64,000 nucleotides of DNA from GAS368 sp965227745 (GTDB lineage Bacteria; Verrucomicrobiota; Verrucomicrobiia; Opitutales; Opitutaceae), in contig OZ245769.1 in NCBI GenBank assembly GCA_965227745.1, forward strand, positions 744,001-808,000. Reading direction: 5' to 3'. Both the position numbers and the translations under genes were made by a program. The notes beneath the pieces are model-generated. The model was not told the origin of the DNA. It did not search any database and saw nothing but the letters and a program-made list of their open reading frames with translations. Below, piece by piece: positions 1-8,014 of the stretch (position 1 is its first letter; each line of letters starts with the position of its first letter).

Positions 1-3000
1 AAGCCGCGCATCTTGGACTCCGGAAGCGAGGCGAAGAACTGGCGGATGAGATCGAAGATGCCGAGGTAGGTCGCGGGCGTGGAGCGCGGCGTCTTGCCGA
101 TGGGCGACTGGTCGACCTCGATGACGGAACGAAAGGTGCTCGCGCCGGTGAGGAGGTCGAAGACGGGCGTTTTATCTGAGGGATCGTCGGCGGTGAAGCC
201 GGTGGCCTTCATGAACTCCTTGCCGGTGAGCTTGGTCTTGCGCTCCTTGATCGCGTAGGTGACCGCGGGATGAAGCAGGTCGCGGAAGAGCGTCGATTTA
301 CCCGCGCCGCTGGGGCCGGCGACCATGACGAGGCGGCCGGGCGGGAGACTGAGATCGAAGTTCTTGAGGTTGCGGAAGCGGATGCCGGTGAGCTCGAGGG
401 ACTTTTCGCTCTTCGATTTTCCGGAGGCGAGGGGACGATACTCCCCGCGCAGCGGATGCGTGATGCCCTTGGCGAGGAAGAGGCCGGTGAGGGATTTGTC
501 ACTGGCCTTGATCTCGGCGGGCGTGCCCTGGCAGAGGAGTTGTCCACCGTGAATACCCGCAGCGGGTCCGAGGTCGATGATTTGGTCGGCGCGCTCCATG
601 AGTTCGTCGTCGTGCTCGACGACGAGGAGGGTGTTGCCCTTGGCGCGCAGGGCCTGGAGGGTTTCGATCAGGCGGTCGTTGTCGCGCGCGTGGAGGCCGA
701 TGCTGGGTTCGTCGAGGACGTAGAGGACGCCGGCGAGATTGGTGCCGAGCTGCGCGGCGAGACGGATGCGCTGGGCTTCGCCGCCGGAGAGCGTCTCGGT
801 GGGGCGGTCGAGCGAGAGGTAGCCGAGGCCGACATGGTCGAGGAACTTCAGGCGCTCCTCGATCTGCGGCACGATGTCCTGCGTGATGAGCTTGCCACGC
901 GCGTCGAGCTCGAGCGCGCGAAGGCGCGTGAGCAACTGCGAGGGCACGGAGGCGAGCAGGCCCGGCAAGGAGAGCGGGGCCTGTTTGGTGGCGGGGCGGA
1001 AGTGGAGCTTCACGGAGCGGCCCACGCGATTGAGGCGCTGACCGTGGCACTCGGGGCAGGGCGAGCCCTCGTCGGAAATATCGTCGGACGAATCGACGCC
1101 AAACTCCCGCAGGCGCGCGGCGGGATCGTCTTCCTCCTTGGCATCGTCATCGGGCACGAGCATCCACGGGAAAACGCGGCCATGTCCGCGGCAAGTGGGA
1201 CACCAACCGCGCGGCGAATTGAAGGAGAAGTTCTTTGGGTCGAGCTCGGGGAAGCTCTCGCCAGTCTCGATGTCGGTGCGCGTGGTGGAGAACCACGAGA
1301 GCACTTCGCCCTGTGGCGTGAGGAGGAAGCAGGAGCCTTTGCCGAGGCGGAGGGCGGTGGCGAGTTGAGAGTTGAGAGTGGAGGATTGAGAGACCGAGAT
1401 CGGAGGCTGAGAGCTGAGAGCTGAGAGCTCAGAGCCAGAGGTTTTACTGGTGGATTTCGTACGAGAGGGCGTAGTGGTGGTTTTGCTCTTAGCTCTAGAC
1501 TCTGAGCTCTTAGCTTTCACGTCAGAGCTTTCTGCTTTCAGGTCCGCCACGACGACTTCGATGTCGTGCTCCTTGTAGCGGTCGAGTTTTTGGAAGGCGT
1601 CGACGCGGGTCAGGCGGCCGTCGGCGCGCATGAGTTCGTAGCCCTGATTTTCGATCCACGTCGCGATGGGCTGGTGATGGCCCTTGCGGCCGCGGATGAG
1701 CGGGGCGCAGAGGTAGAGGTGCTTGGCCTTTTTGGCCTTGGGCGTGGCGAGCACGCGGGCGAGGAGCGCTTTTAATTGGCCCGGCGAGAGCGGCTGGACG
1801 GGCCTGTCGGTGTCGGGGTGATGTTGGATGCCTAGGCGCGCGTAGAGGAGGCGGAGGTACTGCGCGACCTCGGTGATCGTGGCGACGGTCGATTTGCGCG
1901 AGCCGCGCGTGACGCGCTGCTCGATGGCGACGGTGGGGGGGATGCCGGTGAGGCGGTCGACCGCGGGACGCGGCAACTGCTCGACGAATTGTCGCGCGTA
2001 CGCGGACATCGACTCCATGAAGCGGCGCTGGCCCTCGGCAAACACGATGTCGAAGGCGAGGGTGGATTTGCCCGAACCCGAGACGCCGGTGACGACCGTG
2101 AGCTGGCGATGCGCGATGGTGAGCGAGAGGTTTTTGAGGTTATTTTCGCGGGCGCCCTCGATGACGAGCTGCGGCTCGTGAATCGCCGCGAGCGGCCTCG
2201 CGATATACTCCCCGGGAGCTTCGGCGGCCAGCAACTCGCTGCTGTCCTCGTGCAGCACTGAGCGCAGGAAGGGAGAGGTCGCGGTATCAGCTGCGGCGAC
2301 GGTCTCGGGCGTGCCCTCGGCGACGATGCGGCCACCGTTGGCGCCGGCGTCGGGGCCGACCTCGATGATCCAGTCGGCGGATTTCAAAACGTCGAGATTG
2401 TGCTCGATCACGACGACGCTGTGGCCGCGATCGACGAGGGCTTGGAGCACGGCGAGGAGGCGTTTGACGTCGTGCCGATGCAGGCCGGTGGTGGGCTCAT
2501 CGAGCAGGAGCAGAGCGCCGGCGGGTTTCGATTTGAGAGTGTCGACTTTCGCTTGGTCGGATTCGGACGTGTAGGTGCCGAGGTAGCGCACGAGCTTGAG
2601 GCGCTGGGACTCGCCGCCGCTGAGAGTGTTCAACGGCTGGCCTAGCGTGAGGTAGCCGAGGCCGACGGATTCGAGCGACGAGAGGCGCGTGCGGATCTCG
2701 GCGTGCTCGGCGAAGAGCGCGAGGGCGTCGGTGACGGACGTGCCAAGGAGATCGGAGACGGAGCGGTCATTCCACTTGATCGCGAGGACCTCGGGCTTGA
2801 AGCGGCGGCTTTCGCAGACGGGGCAGGGGACGAAGACGTCGGAGAGGAACTGCATCTCGACGCGCTCGTAACCGAGGCCCTGGCAGTGATCGCAGCGACC
2901 GTCGCCGCTGTTGAAAGAAAACGATGAAGGGCTGAAGCCGGCTTCCTGCGCGGCGGGCGTGGCGGCGTAGAGTTCGCGGATGAGGTCCCACGCCTCGGTG

Positions 3001-5273
3001 TAGAGCGCGGGATTGGAGCGCGGCGTGCGCGAGAGCGGCGATTGATCGACTAGGAGGAGTTCCGAGAAACCCTCGATGCCGGTGATGGCTTCGATTTGGG
3101 CGACATCTTCGGTGAGTTGGAGGCGCTGGGTGAGCAGGCCTTGATAGATGACGTGATCGAGCAGCGTGGATTTGCCGGAACCGGAGACGCCGCTCAAGCA
3201 GACCAAGCGCTGGAGCGGGATGCGGACGGTGAGCTTCTGGAGATTGTGCTTCGTGGCGTTTTTGAAGGTAAGCCAGGAGGAATGACGAATGTCGGATGAC
3301 GAATGACGAACGTCAGAGGGCGCATTGCCGACGGCACGGCGCTGGGTGGGCGTGGCGATGGTTTCGCGGCCGGAGAAATAGGCGCCGGTGATGCTGGCGC
3401 GGGAGGCGAGGAGCGCGGGGACGGGGCCCTCGAAGACGATGTGGCCGCCGCGGCTGCCGGGCTCGGGGCCGACCTCGATCACGTGGTCGGCGGCGCGAAT
3501 CATGGCTTCGTCGTGCTCGACGACGACGACGGTGTTGCCCGCATCAGTGAGCGTGCGGATGATGGCGATGAGGCGGTCGATGTCGCGCGGGTGCAGGCCC
3601 ACGCTGGGCTCGTCGAGGACGAAGAGTGTGTCGATGAGCGAGGTGCCGAGGCACGAGGTGAGATTGACGCGCTGGACCTCGCCGCCGGAGAGCGTCTTGG
3701 ACTGCCGGTCGAGCGTAAGGTAGGCGAGGCCGACCTGGTCGAGGTAACGCAGGCGTGTGAGGATGGACTCGTAGGCGAGCGAGGCGCTGCGGTTGTCGGT
3801 GGCGATGCTGGCGAGCTCGGCCTTGGCGGCGGGCGAGGTGAGCAACGTGAGCAGCTCGCTCACGGGCAGTTGATACATTTCGGGCAGGGTGCGGCCCGAC
3901 CATTTCCAACAGAGAGCTTCGGGTTGCAGGCGCTGGCCACCGCAGGCGGGGCAGGGATTGTAGGCCCGGTAACGCGCGAGGAAGACGCGCACGTGCATTT
4001 TGTACGTATTCTTTTCCAGCCAGCGGAAGAAGCCTTTTACGCCGTACCAGTATTGCGGCCACGGCTTGCCGTTTTCCTCGCCGTAACCGGGTTCGCCATC
4101 GATCACGAAGCTCTGCTGCTCCGGGGTGAGCGAGGCGAAGGGGACGTTGGTCGGGATCTTTTTCTTCTTCGCGAAAACGTAGAGGTCCTTTTTCGACTCG
4201 CCGTAGATTTCGCTTTCCCAGCACTTGATCGCGCCGTCATCGAGAGACAACGAGGCGTCGGGTACGGCGAGGCGGTAGTCGATCTCGATGACGCGGCCGA
4301 AGCCGCGGCATTTCGGGCAGGCGCCGAGCGGGGAATTGAAAGAAAAGAGTGCGGGCGTGGCCGGGCGGAAGGTGCGGCCGGTCGAGGGCGAATGCAGGCC
4401 GCGCGAGAAATGGCCGGCGGGGGGAAAGCCTAGCGTAGCAGTGCTAGAAGTGCTGGTGGCGGAGGACGCACTATGTTGCGCGTCGAAGAAGTAAACTTGG
4501 CCGTGGCCGAAGTGGAGGGCGGTCTCGGTGGCTTCGAGGAAACGGGCGCGGCTCGCGGCGGCGATGCTCACGCGATCTTGGATGACGTAGAGGTCGGGAG
4601 CGGCGGAGAGTTGCGCGCTGAGCGTGGTGAGGAGCGAGTGGGGATCGGCTTCTTTGGAGGCGAGGATGTCGTCGATCTTGTGCACGACGCCAGCGGCGAG
4701 CACGCGGACGTAGCCTTGGTTTTTGAGATTCGTGAAAATCTCCAGCCACGTGAGATTGGCGGGCTTGGTGACCTTGAAGGTCGCAAGCAGCGTGCGACCC
4801 GGGTGGGCGGCGAAGGTTTTTTCCCAGATGGACTGCGGGTTGTCGTCCTCGACTTTTTCGCCGGTGGCGGGGTCGTAGCAATCGGCGACGTGACTGAACC
4901 AGACTTTGAAAAAATCGGTGAGCTCCGTCATCGTACCCACGGTGGAGCGCGAAGTCTTGACGGTGTTGCTCTGCTCGATGGCGATGGACGGGCGGATGTT
5001 TTCGATGGAGTCGACCTTGGGCTTGTCGAGCAGGTCGAGAAACTGCCGCGTGTACGCGCTGAACGTCTCGACGTAGCGACGCTGGCCCTCGGCGTGGAGG
5101 GTGTCGAAGACGAGGGAGGATTTGCCCGCGCCGCTCAGGCCCGTGACGGCGATGTAGCGCCCGAGTGGGATATCTAAATCGAAGCCCTTGAGGTTGTTTT
5201 GTCGGACTCCGCGCAGGCGGATGCACTCGGGCTTGGCGACGATAGTAGGAGAGGGAGAAACTTGCTTTACCAC
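1..5273 (-). CDS. uvrA: Tandem-fused UvrA (excinuclease ABC subunit A, double length), C-terminus beyond left edge
   Basis: DNA-damage recognition ATPase of nucleotide excision repair. The minus frame is open for 1,757 codons from a GTG at 5273 to base 1. It contains one whole UvrA and most of a second. Copy 1 has Walker A GLSGAGKSS (about residue 45), ABC signature LSGGEVQR (about 530), a second Walker A SGSGKST (about 697), the C-terminal zinc module CDHC/CPVC, and signature LSGGESQR (about 885). Copy 2 starts near residue 1038: Walker A SGSGKST (about 1065), signature LSGGEAQR (about 1498), last visible Walker A SGAGKST (about 1655). Ordinary UvrA is about 940 residues. No ATG is available; GTG 5273 starts just before the conserved N-terminus, and TTG 5324 is an alternative. 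Two low-complexity linkers (3283-3316, 1361-1545) are read through. The final zinc module and last signature lie off the window. Double-length UvrA proteins are known in some bacteria. Confidence 0.93.
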   Translation of the reverse strand, partial: MVKQVSPSPTIVAKPECIRLRGVRQNNLKGFDLDIPLGRYIAVTGLSGAGKSSLVFDTLHAEGQRRYVETFSAYTRQFLDLLDKPKVDSIENIRPSIAIEQSNTVKTSRSTVGTMTELTDFFKVWFSHVADCYDPATGEKVEDDNPQSIWEKTFAAHPGRTLLATFKVTKPANLTWLEIFTNLKNQGYVRVLAAGVVHKIDDILASKEADPHSLLTTLSAQLSAAPDLYVIQDRVSIAAASRARFLEATETALHFGHGQVYFFDAQHSASSATSTSSTATLGFPPAGHFSRGLHSPSTGRTFRPATPALFSFNSPLGACPKCRGFGRVIEIDYRLAVPDASLSLDDGAIKCWESEIYGESKKDLYVFAKKKKIPTNVPFASLTPEQQSFVIDGEPGYGEENGKPWPQYWYGVKGFFRWLEKNTYKMHVRVFLARYRAYNPCPACGGQRLQPEALCWKWSGRTLPEMYQLPVSELLTLLTSPAAKAELASIATDNRSASLAYESILTRLRYLDQVGLAYLTLDRQSKTLSGGEVQRVNLTSCLGTSLIDTLFVLDEPSVGLHPRDIDRLIAIIRTLTDAGNTVVVVEHDEAMIRAADHVIEVGPEPGSRGGHIVFEGPVPALLASRASITGAYFSGRETIATPTQRRAVGNAPSDVRHSSSDIRHSSWLTFKNATKHNLQKLTVRIPLQRLVCLSGVSGSGKSTLLDHVIYQGLLTQRLQLTEDVAQIEAITGIEGFSELLLVDQSPLSRTPRSNPALYTEAWDLIRELYAATPAAQEAGFSPSSFSFNSGDGRCDHCQGLGYERVEMQFLSDVFVPCPVCESRRFKPEVLAIKWNDRSVSDLLGTSVTDALALFAEHAEIRTRLSSLESVGLGYLTLGQPLNTLSGGESQRLKLVRYLGTYTSESDQAKVDTLKSKPAGALLLLDEPTTGLHRHDVKRLLAVLQALVDRGHSVVVIEHNLDVLKSADWIIEVGPDAGANGGRIVAEGTPETVAAADTATSPFLRSVLHEDSSELLAAEAPGEYIARPLAAIHEPQLVIEGARENNLKNLSLTIAHRQLTVVTGVSGSGKSTLAFDIVFAEGQRRFMESMSAYARQFVEQLPRPAVDRLTGIPPTVAIEQRVTRGSRKSTVATITEVAQYLRLLYARLGIQHHPDTDRPVQPLSPGQLKALLARVLATPKAKKAKHLYLCAPLIRGRKGHHQPIATWIENQGYELMRADGRLTRVDAFQKLDRYKEHDIEVVVADLKAESSDVKAKSSESRAKSKTTTTPSRTKSTSKTSGSELSALSSQPPISVSQSSTLNSQLATALRLGKGSCFLLTPQGEVLSWFSTTRTDIETGESFPELDPKNFSFNSPRGWCPTCRGHGRVFPWMLVPDDDAKEEDDPAARLREFGVDSSDDISDEGSPCPECHGQRLNRVGRSVKLHFRPATKQAPLSLPGLLASVPSQLLTRLRALELDARGKLITQDIVPQIEERLKFLDHVGLGYLSLDRPTETLSGGEAQRIRLAAQLGTNLAGVLYVLDEPSIGLHARDNDRLIETLQALRAKGNTLLVVEHDDELMERADQIIDLGPAAGIHGGQLLCQGTPAEIKASDKSLTGLFLAKGITHPLRGEYRPLASGKSKSEKSLELTGIRFRNLKNFDLSLPPGRLVMVAGPSGAGKSTLFRDLLHPAVTYAIKERKTKLTGKEFMKATGFTADDPSDKTPVFDLLTGASTFRSVIEVDQSPIGKTPRSTPATYLGIFDLIRQFFASLPESKMRG
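1361..1545. repeat. GAGAGCTGAG-type repeat array inside uvrA
   Basis: Purine-rich words such as gagagctgag and gagagttgag recur here on the plus strand, then again as tctgagctcttagc-like words near 1500-1545. The same vocabulary occurs outside genes at 7848-7951 and 9422-9484. In uvrA it is read in frame without a stop as a Ser/Lys/Thr-rich linker in the insertion region of UvrA copy 2. Confidence 0.7.
3283..3316. repeat. Short GATGACGAA direct repeats inside uvrA
   Basis: Three imperfect copies of a unit close to ggatgacgaatg lie head to tail. In the uvrA frame they encode DVRHSSSDIRHSS, a linker just upstream of the second Walker A domain of copy 1. The frame stays open. Confidence 0.6.
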
Positions 5274-5334
5274 GGGCTGAAACGGATGGGGCGGAGTTCG
5301 TAGAATGCAACTCGGAGTGTGCAATCGTACATGT

Positions 5335-5358
5335 CTCCTGACAGGACGTTGTCAGGAG
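5335..5358. promoter_or_regulatory. Perfect inverted repeat upstream of uvrA
   Basis: CTCCTGACA and TGTCAGGAG form perfect 9-base arms around a 6-base spacer, 62 bases or more upstream of the GTG chosen for uvrA. There is no T-run on either side, so an operator is more likely than a terminator. A CTGACA element in the repeat could double as a -35 box, with TACGAT 19 bases on. The binding protein is unknown; a damage-response repressor would be a natural candidate but nothing here proves it. Confidence 0.45.
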
Positions 5359-5446
5359 CAACGCCGCCGCGGTCGCCGCGCGGCGAGTTGAAGAGGAAAG
5401 TTTAAGTTGAAGCTGGGGGGACCAAGGGCGGTTGGGCTCTTGGGAA

Positions 5447-6214
5447 TTACTTCGAGGCGAGGACTAGCTCGGCGCCGGCGGCGGTGATGGCGTAGGCGAC
5501 TTCCGGAGGGGGGCGAGTGTCGGTGACGATCGTGTAGTGGGCCTCGAAGTGCGTCGTGAGGCTTTGGGCCTTGCGGCCGAATTTGGAATGGTCGAGGCCG
5601 AAGATGGTGCGCTCGGCAGCGGCGATCATCTTGCGCTGGCCGGTGGCGAGGAGGGGATTGTGATTCCACACGCCTTGCTCGGTCACGCCCGTGCCGCCGA
5701 GGATGGCGAGATCGGCGTGGGTGTTTTCAAAGGATTGGTCGCACAGCGGGCCGACGAGGACGCCGAGGCGGCGGTAGATGCTGCCGCCGGTGACGGTGGT
5801 ATCGACGGCGCCGACCTCGGCGAAGAGGCTGGCGATGGGGATGGAGTTGGTGATGACCTGCAGGCGCTTTTCCGCGAGGAGGCCGGCGACGCTGTACGTG
5901 GTCGAGCCGCCGTCGAGGATGACGGTCATGCCGGGCTCGACCTGCTCGGCGATGAGGCGGGCAATGGCGAGTTTTTCGGCGGTCTGGCGCTGGTTGCGGG
6001 CGAGGAAATCGAACTCGAGGGCAAAGGCGTCGTTTTCCACCAGTGAGGCGCCGCCATGGTGGCGGCGGACGATGCCGCGCTCGGCGAGGTGATCGAGCAC
6101 GCGGCGCACGGTGGAGAGCGAGGCACCGAAGCGCGTGGAGAGCGTGTTGAGATCGGCGTACTTGTGCTCGCGGATGAAGGCCTCGATGAGATCGGTGCGC
6201 TGTTTATTGGTCAT
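5447..6214 (-). CDS. DeoR family transcriptional regulator
   Basis: 255-residue DNA-binding repressor-type regulator. Residues about 5-57 form the winged helix-turn-helix of the DeoR family (FGASLSTVRRVLDHL), followed by the typical RRHHGGA stretch. Residues about 75-235 match the DeoRC sugar-phosphate sensor domain (VILDGGSTT, GVTEQGVWNHN). Length is normal for the family. DeoR regulators usually respond to phosphorylated sugars, but no sugar transport or catabolic genes are adjacent, so the target is not evident. The glycosyltransferase gene ends 37 bases upstream on the same strand, so the two may share a transcript. ATG start at 6214. Confidence 0.9.
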   Translation of the reverse strand: MTNKQRTDLIEAFIREHKYADLNTLSTRFGASLSTVRRVLDHLAERGIVRRHHGGASLVENDAFALEFDFLARNQRQTAEKLAIARLIAEQVEPGMTVILDGGSTTYSVAGLLAEKRLQVITNSIPIASLFAEVGAVDTTVTGGSIYRRLGVLVGPLCDQSFENTHADLAILGGTGVTEQGVWNHNPLLATGQRKMIAAAERTIFGLDHSKFGRKAQSLTTHFEAHYTIVTDTRPPPEVAYAITAAGAELVLASK

Positions 6215-6251
6215 GGGGTGGGGGCGCGCGGACGTGAACTTGAGGGGCGCG

Positions 6252-7352
6252 CTACTTCTGGGCGATCACGGCTTGGAAGAGGGTCAAGTAAGCGGCGACC
6301 TGATTGGCGGGATCGAAGGTGTGGCGCGCGAAGGCCTTGGCCGCCGCGGAGCACGCGGCCCGGGCTTCGGGTGTTTCTTGAATGAGGCGTAGCAAGGTCG
6401 CGCGAAATTCATCGGGCTGCGTGCGAGGGATGACCCAGCCGGTTTGGCCAGGGGAGAAGCATTCACTGATGCCTTGGGCGTCGAAGGCGACGGCGGGCAG
6501 GCCGTAGGCCTGGGCTTCGATGAGGAAATTGGAAAGGGCTTCGCTGTGCGAAGCGTGGACCGCGATGTCGGCGGAGGCGTAGAGCGGGGACGGGTCGCGT
6601 TGGAAACCGAGGAAGCGCACGCGGTGGGTGAGTTTCATTTTCGCGGTGAGCGCTTCGCAGTCGGCGCGAGCAGTACCTTCACCCACGAGCCAGAGCTGCC
6701 AGTCGGTGTTGGTCGGCAGGGCCGCGACCGTCTCGATGAGTTCGCGCTGGTTTTTCTCGGGGCGAAACATCGCGACGCACAGCAACACCGTTGTTTGAGG
6801 GGAGGCGCCGTGCTGGGCCCGAAGTGACTCGTCGCGATGAATCGACGATTCGGGGGGGAAGACGAGCGAGTTGTGAATGACGGTAATCTTTTCGTCGGGA
6901 ATGGAATAGACGGAGACCAAGGTGCGCCGGGCCTCGGCGCTATTGGTCACGATCTGCTTTGAGAGCCGCAGTGAGCGCTGGTAGCGCGCGGGCAGGGGCT
7001 TGCCGGTGCGCATTGTCGTGATCACTTGGGTGGGCAGTTTGCGGCGAGCGGCAAAAAGCTGGAGCGTGTAGCCGTAGCAATTCGCCATGCGCCCCATGCA
7101 GAGAAGGATATCGGGCTGCGTGCGCGCGACGAAAGCATACAGGCCGGGGGCAAACCAATCGAGGTGGAGGTCGAAGGATTGGAGCGCGCGACGCTTCACC
7201 GTTGGGCTCACGGTGTAATCAAGTTCACCGCCGGGGCGAAAGGTGAGCAGCGTTGTCTCATGTCCGGCGGCGGCGAAGGCGTTGGCAAGGAGGACGGATT
7301 GGCGTTCGGTGCCGCCGCTGCGGAGGAAGTCTTGAACGACGAGGATTTTCAT
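6252..7352 (-). CDS. Glycosyltransferase family 4 (group 1, GT-B fold)
   Basis: 366-residue cytoplasmic glycosyltransferase. The N-terminus (MKILVVQDFLRSGGTERQ) is the first Rossmann strand with the GGTER loop of GT4 enzymes acting on sugar-nucleotide donors. The C-terminal half has VAMFRPEKNQ, LVGEG, FLGFQRDPSPLYASADI and the E-x7-E motif (EALSNFLIE) that binds the donor. No membrane segment is seen. Acceptor and donor cannot be told from sequence; a role in polysaccharide or lipopolysaccharide assembly is inferred from family only. The start at 7352 is 37 bases from the divergent ATG of the next gene, so both promoters must lie in a very short interval. Confidence 0.9.
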   Translation of the reverse strand: MKILVVQDFLRSGGTERQSVLLANAFAAAGHETTLLTFRPGGELDYTVSPTVKRRALQSFDLHLDWFAPGLYAFVARTQPDILLCMGRMANCYGYTLQLFAARRKLPTQVITTMRTGKPLPARYQRSLRLSKQIVTNSAEARRTLVSVYSIPDEKITVIHNSLVFPPESSIHRDESLRAQHGASPQTTVLLCVAMFRPEKNQRELIETVAALPTNTDWQLWLVGEGTARADCEALTAKMKLTHRVRFLGFQRDPSPLYASADIAVHASHSEALSNFLIEAQAYGLPAVAFDAQGISECFSPGQTGWVIPRTQPDEFRATLLRLIQETPEARAACSAAAKAFARHTFDPANQVAAYLTLFQAVIAQK

Positions 7353-7389
7353 TGCTCGGCGTGCGGGCGGCGCGTGAGTGTCGGCGGAA

Positions 7390-7836
7390 ATGAATTCATC
7401 GCTCCTTCAATTGATCGTGCGCTGGCTGATCATGGCGGTCGGCGTGACGCTCGCGACCAAGCTCGTGAATGGCATCACGTGCGACAGCACGGGCTCGCTC
7501 ATGGCCGTGGTGCTGCTGTTGAGCTTCTTCAACGCGATCCTGCGTCCGCTGCTGCTGTTGTTTACGCTGCCATTCATCATCCTCACCTTGGGGTTCGGCG
7601 TTTTGGTAATCAATGCCTTGTTATTCCTCTTTGTCGGCAAGTTGGTGGAGGGGTTTCACGTCGCGGGCTTCTGGCCGGCGCTGTGGGGCGCACTGATCGT
7701 GAGCATCACGAATTGGTTGCTGAGCGGATTTACGCGCCCCACGCGGCCGCGTCCGGCTCCAGGTCAAGCGAATCAACCCGCGCAGCCGACAGCGCCGCGG
7801 GTGAAACAGAAGCCGGATGATGTGATTGATATCTGA
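7390..7836 (+). CDS. Phage holin family 4 (YvlD-like) membrane protein
   Basis: 148-residue integral membrane protein. Four hydrophobic segments (about residues 7-25, 32-52, 55-78, 90-110) and conserved FFNAILRPLLLLFTLP and ITNWLLSGF match the Phage_holin_4_2 / YvlD family, chromosomal proteins of unknown function despite the name. The C-terminal tail is Pro/Ala/Gln-rich and probably cytoplasmic. The ATG at 7390 is preceded by ggcggaa, a better start than the in-frame GTG at 7378. There is no phage context. Confidence 0.85.
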   Translation: MNSSLLQLIVRWLIMAVGVTLATKLVNGITCDSTGSLMAVVLLLSFFNAILRPLLLLFTLPFIILTLGFGVLVINALLFLFVGKLVEGFHVAGFWPALWGALIVSITNWLLSGFTRPTRPRPAPGQANQPAQPTAPRVKQKPDDVIDI

Positions 7837-7847
7837 GGGATGGGGAT

Positions 7848-7951
7848 AGCTGAGAGCTGAGAGGCTAGAGCTGAGAGCCAAACCCGCTGAACTCTAACTG
7901 GCGCCTCTGCTTAAGGTCCGGGCTCTCAGCTCTAGACTCTCAGCTCTCAGC
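7848..7951. repeat. Long inverted repeat of GAGAGCTGAG words
   Basis: A left arm of about 32 bases beginning agctgagagctgag (7848-7880) pairs with a right arm ending ctctcagctctcagct (7921-7951) around a spacer of about 40 bases. It lies between the holin-like gene and lpdA and uses the same words as the array inside uvrA. There is no T-run, so it is not an obvious terminator. Confidence 0.65.
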
Positions 7952-8014
7952 TTCCAGTGCAGCTAGCCTCGGTTTTCCGTTTGACGGTGTGGCGCGCGCT
8001 CGCAGGTTTGCGGG

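Noticed and set aside
270..4433. Plus-strand frames across the uvrA region
   Set aside because: The minus frame has every UvrA motif; the plus frames are acidic low-complexity shadows.
7390..7836. Prophage remnant because of the holin-family protein
   Set aside because: The family is widespread on chromosomes and no other phage gene is nearby.
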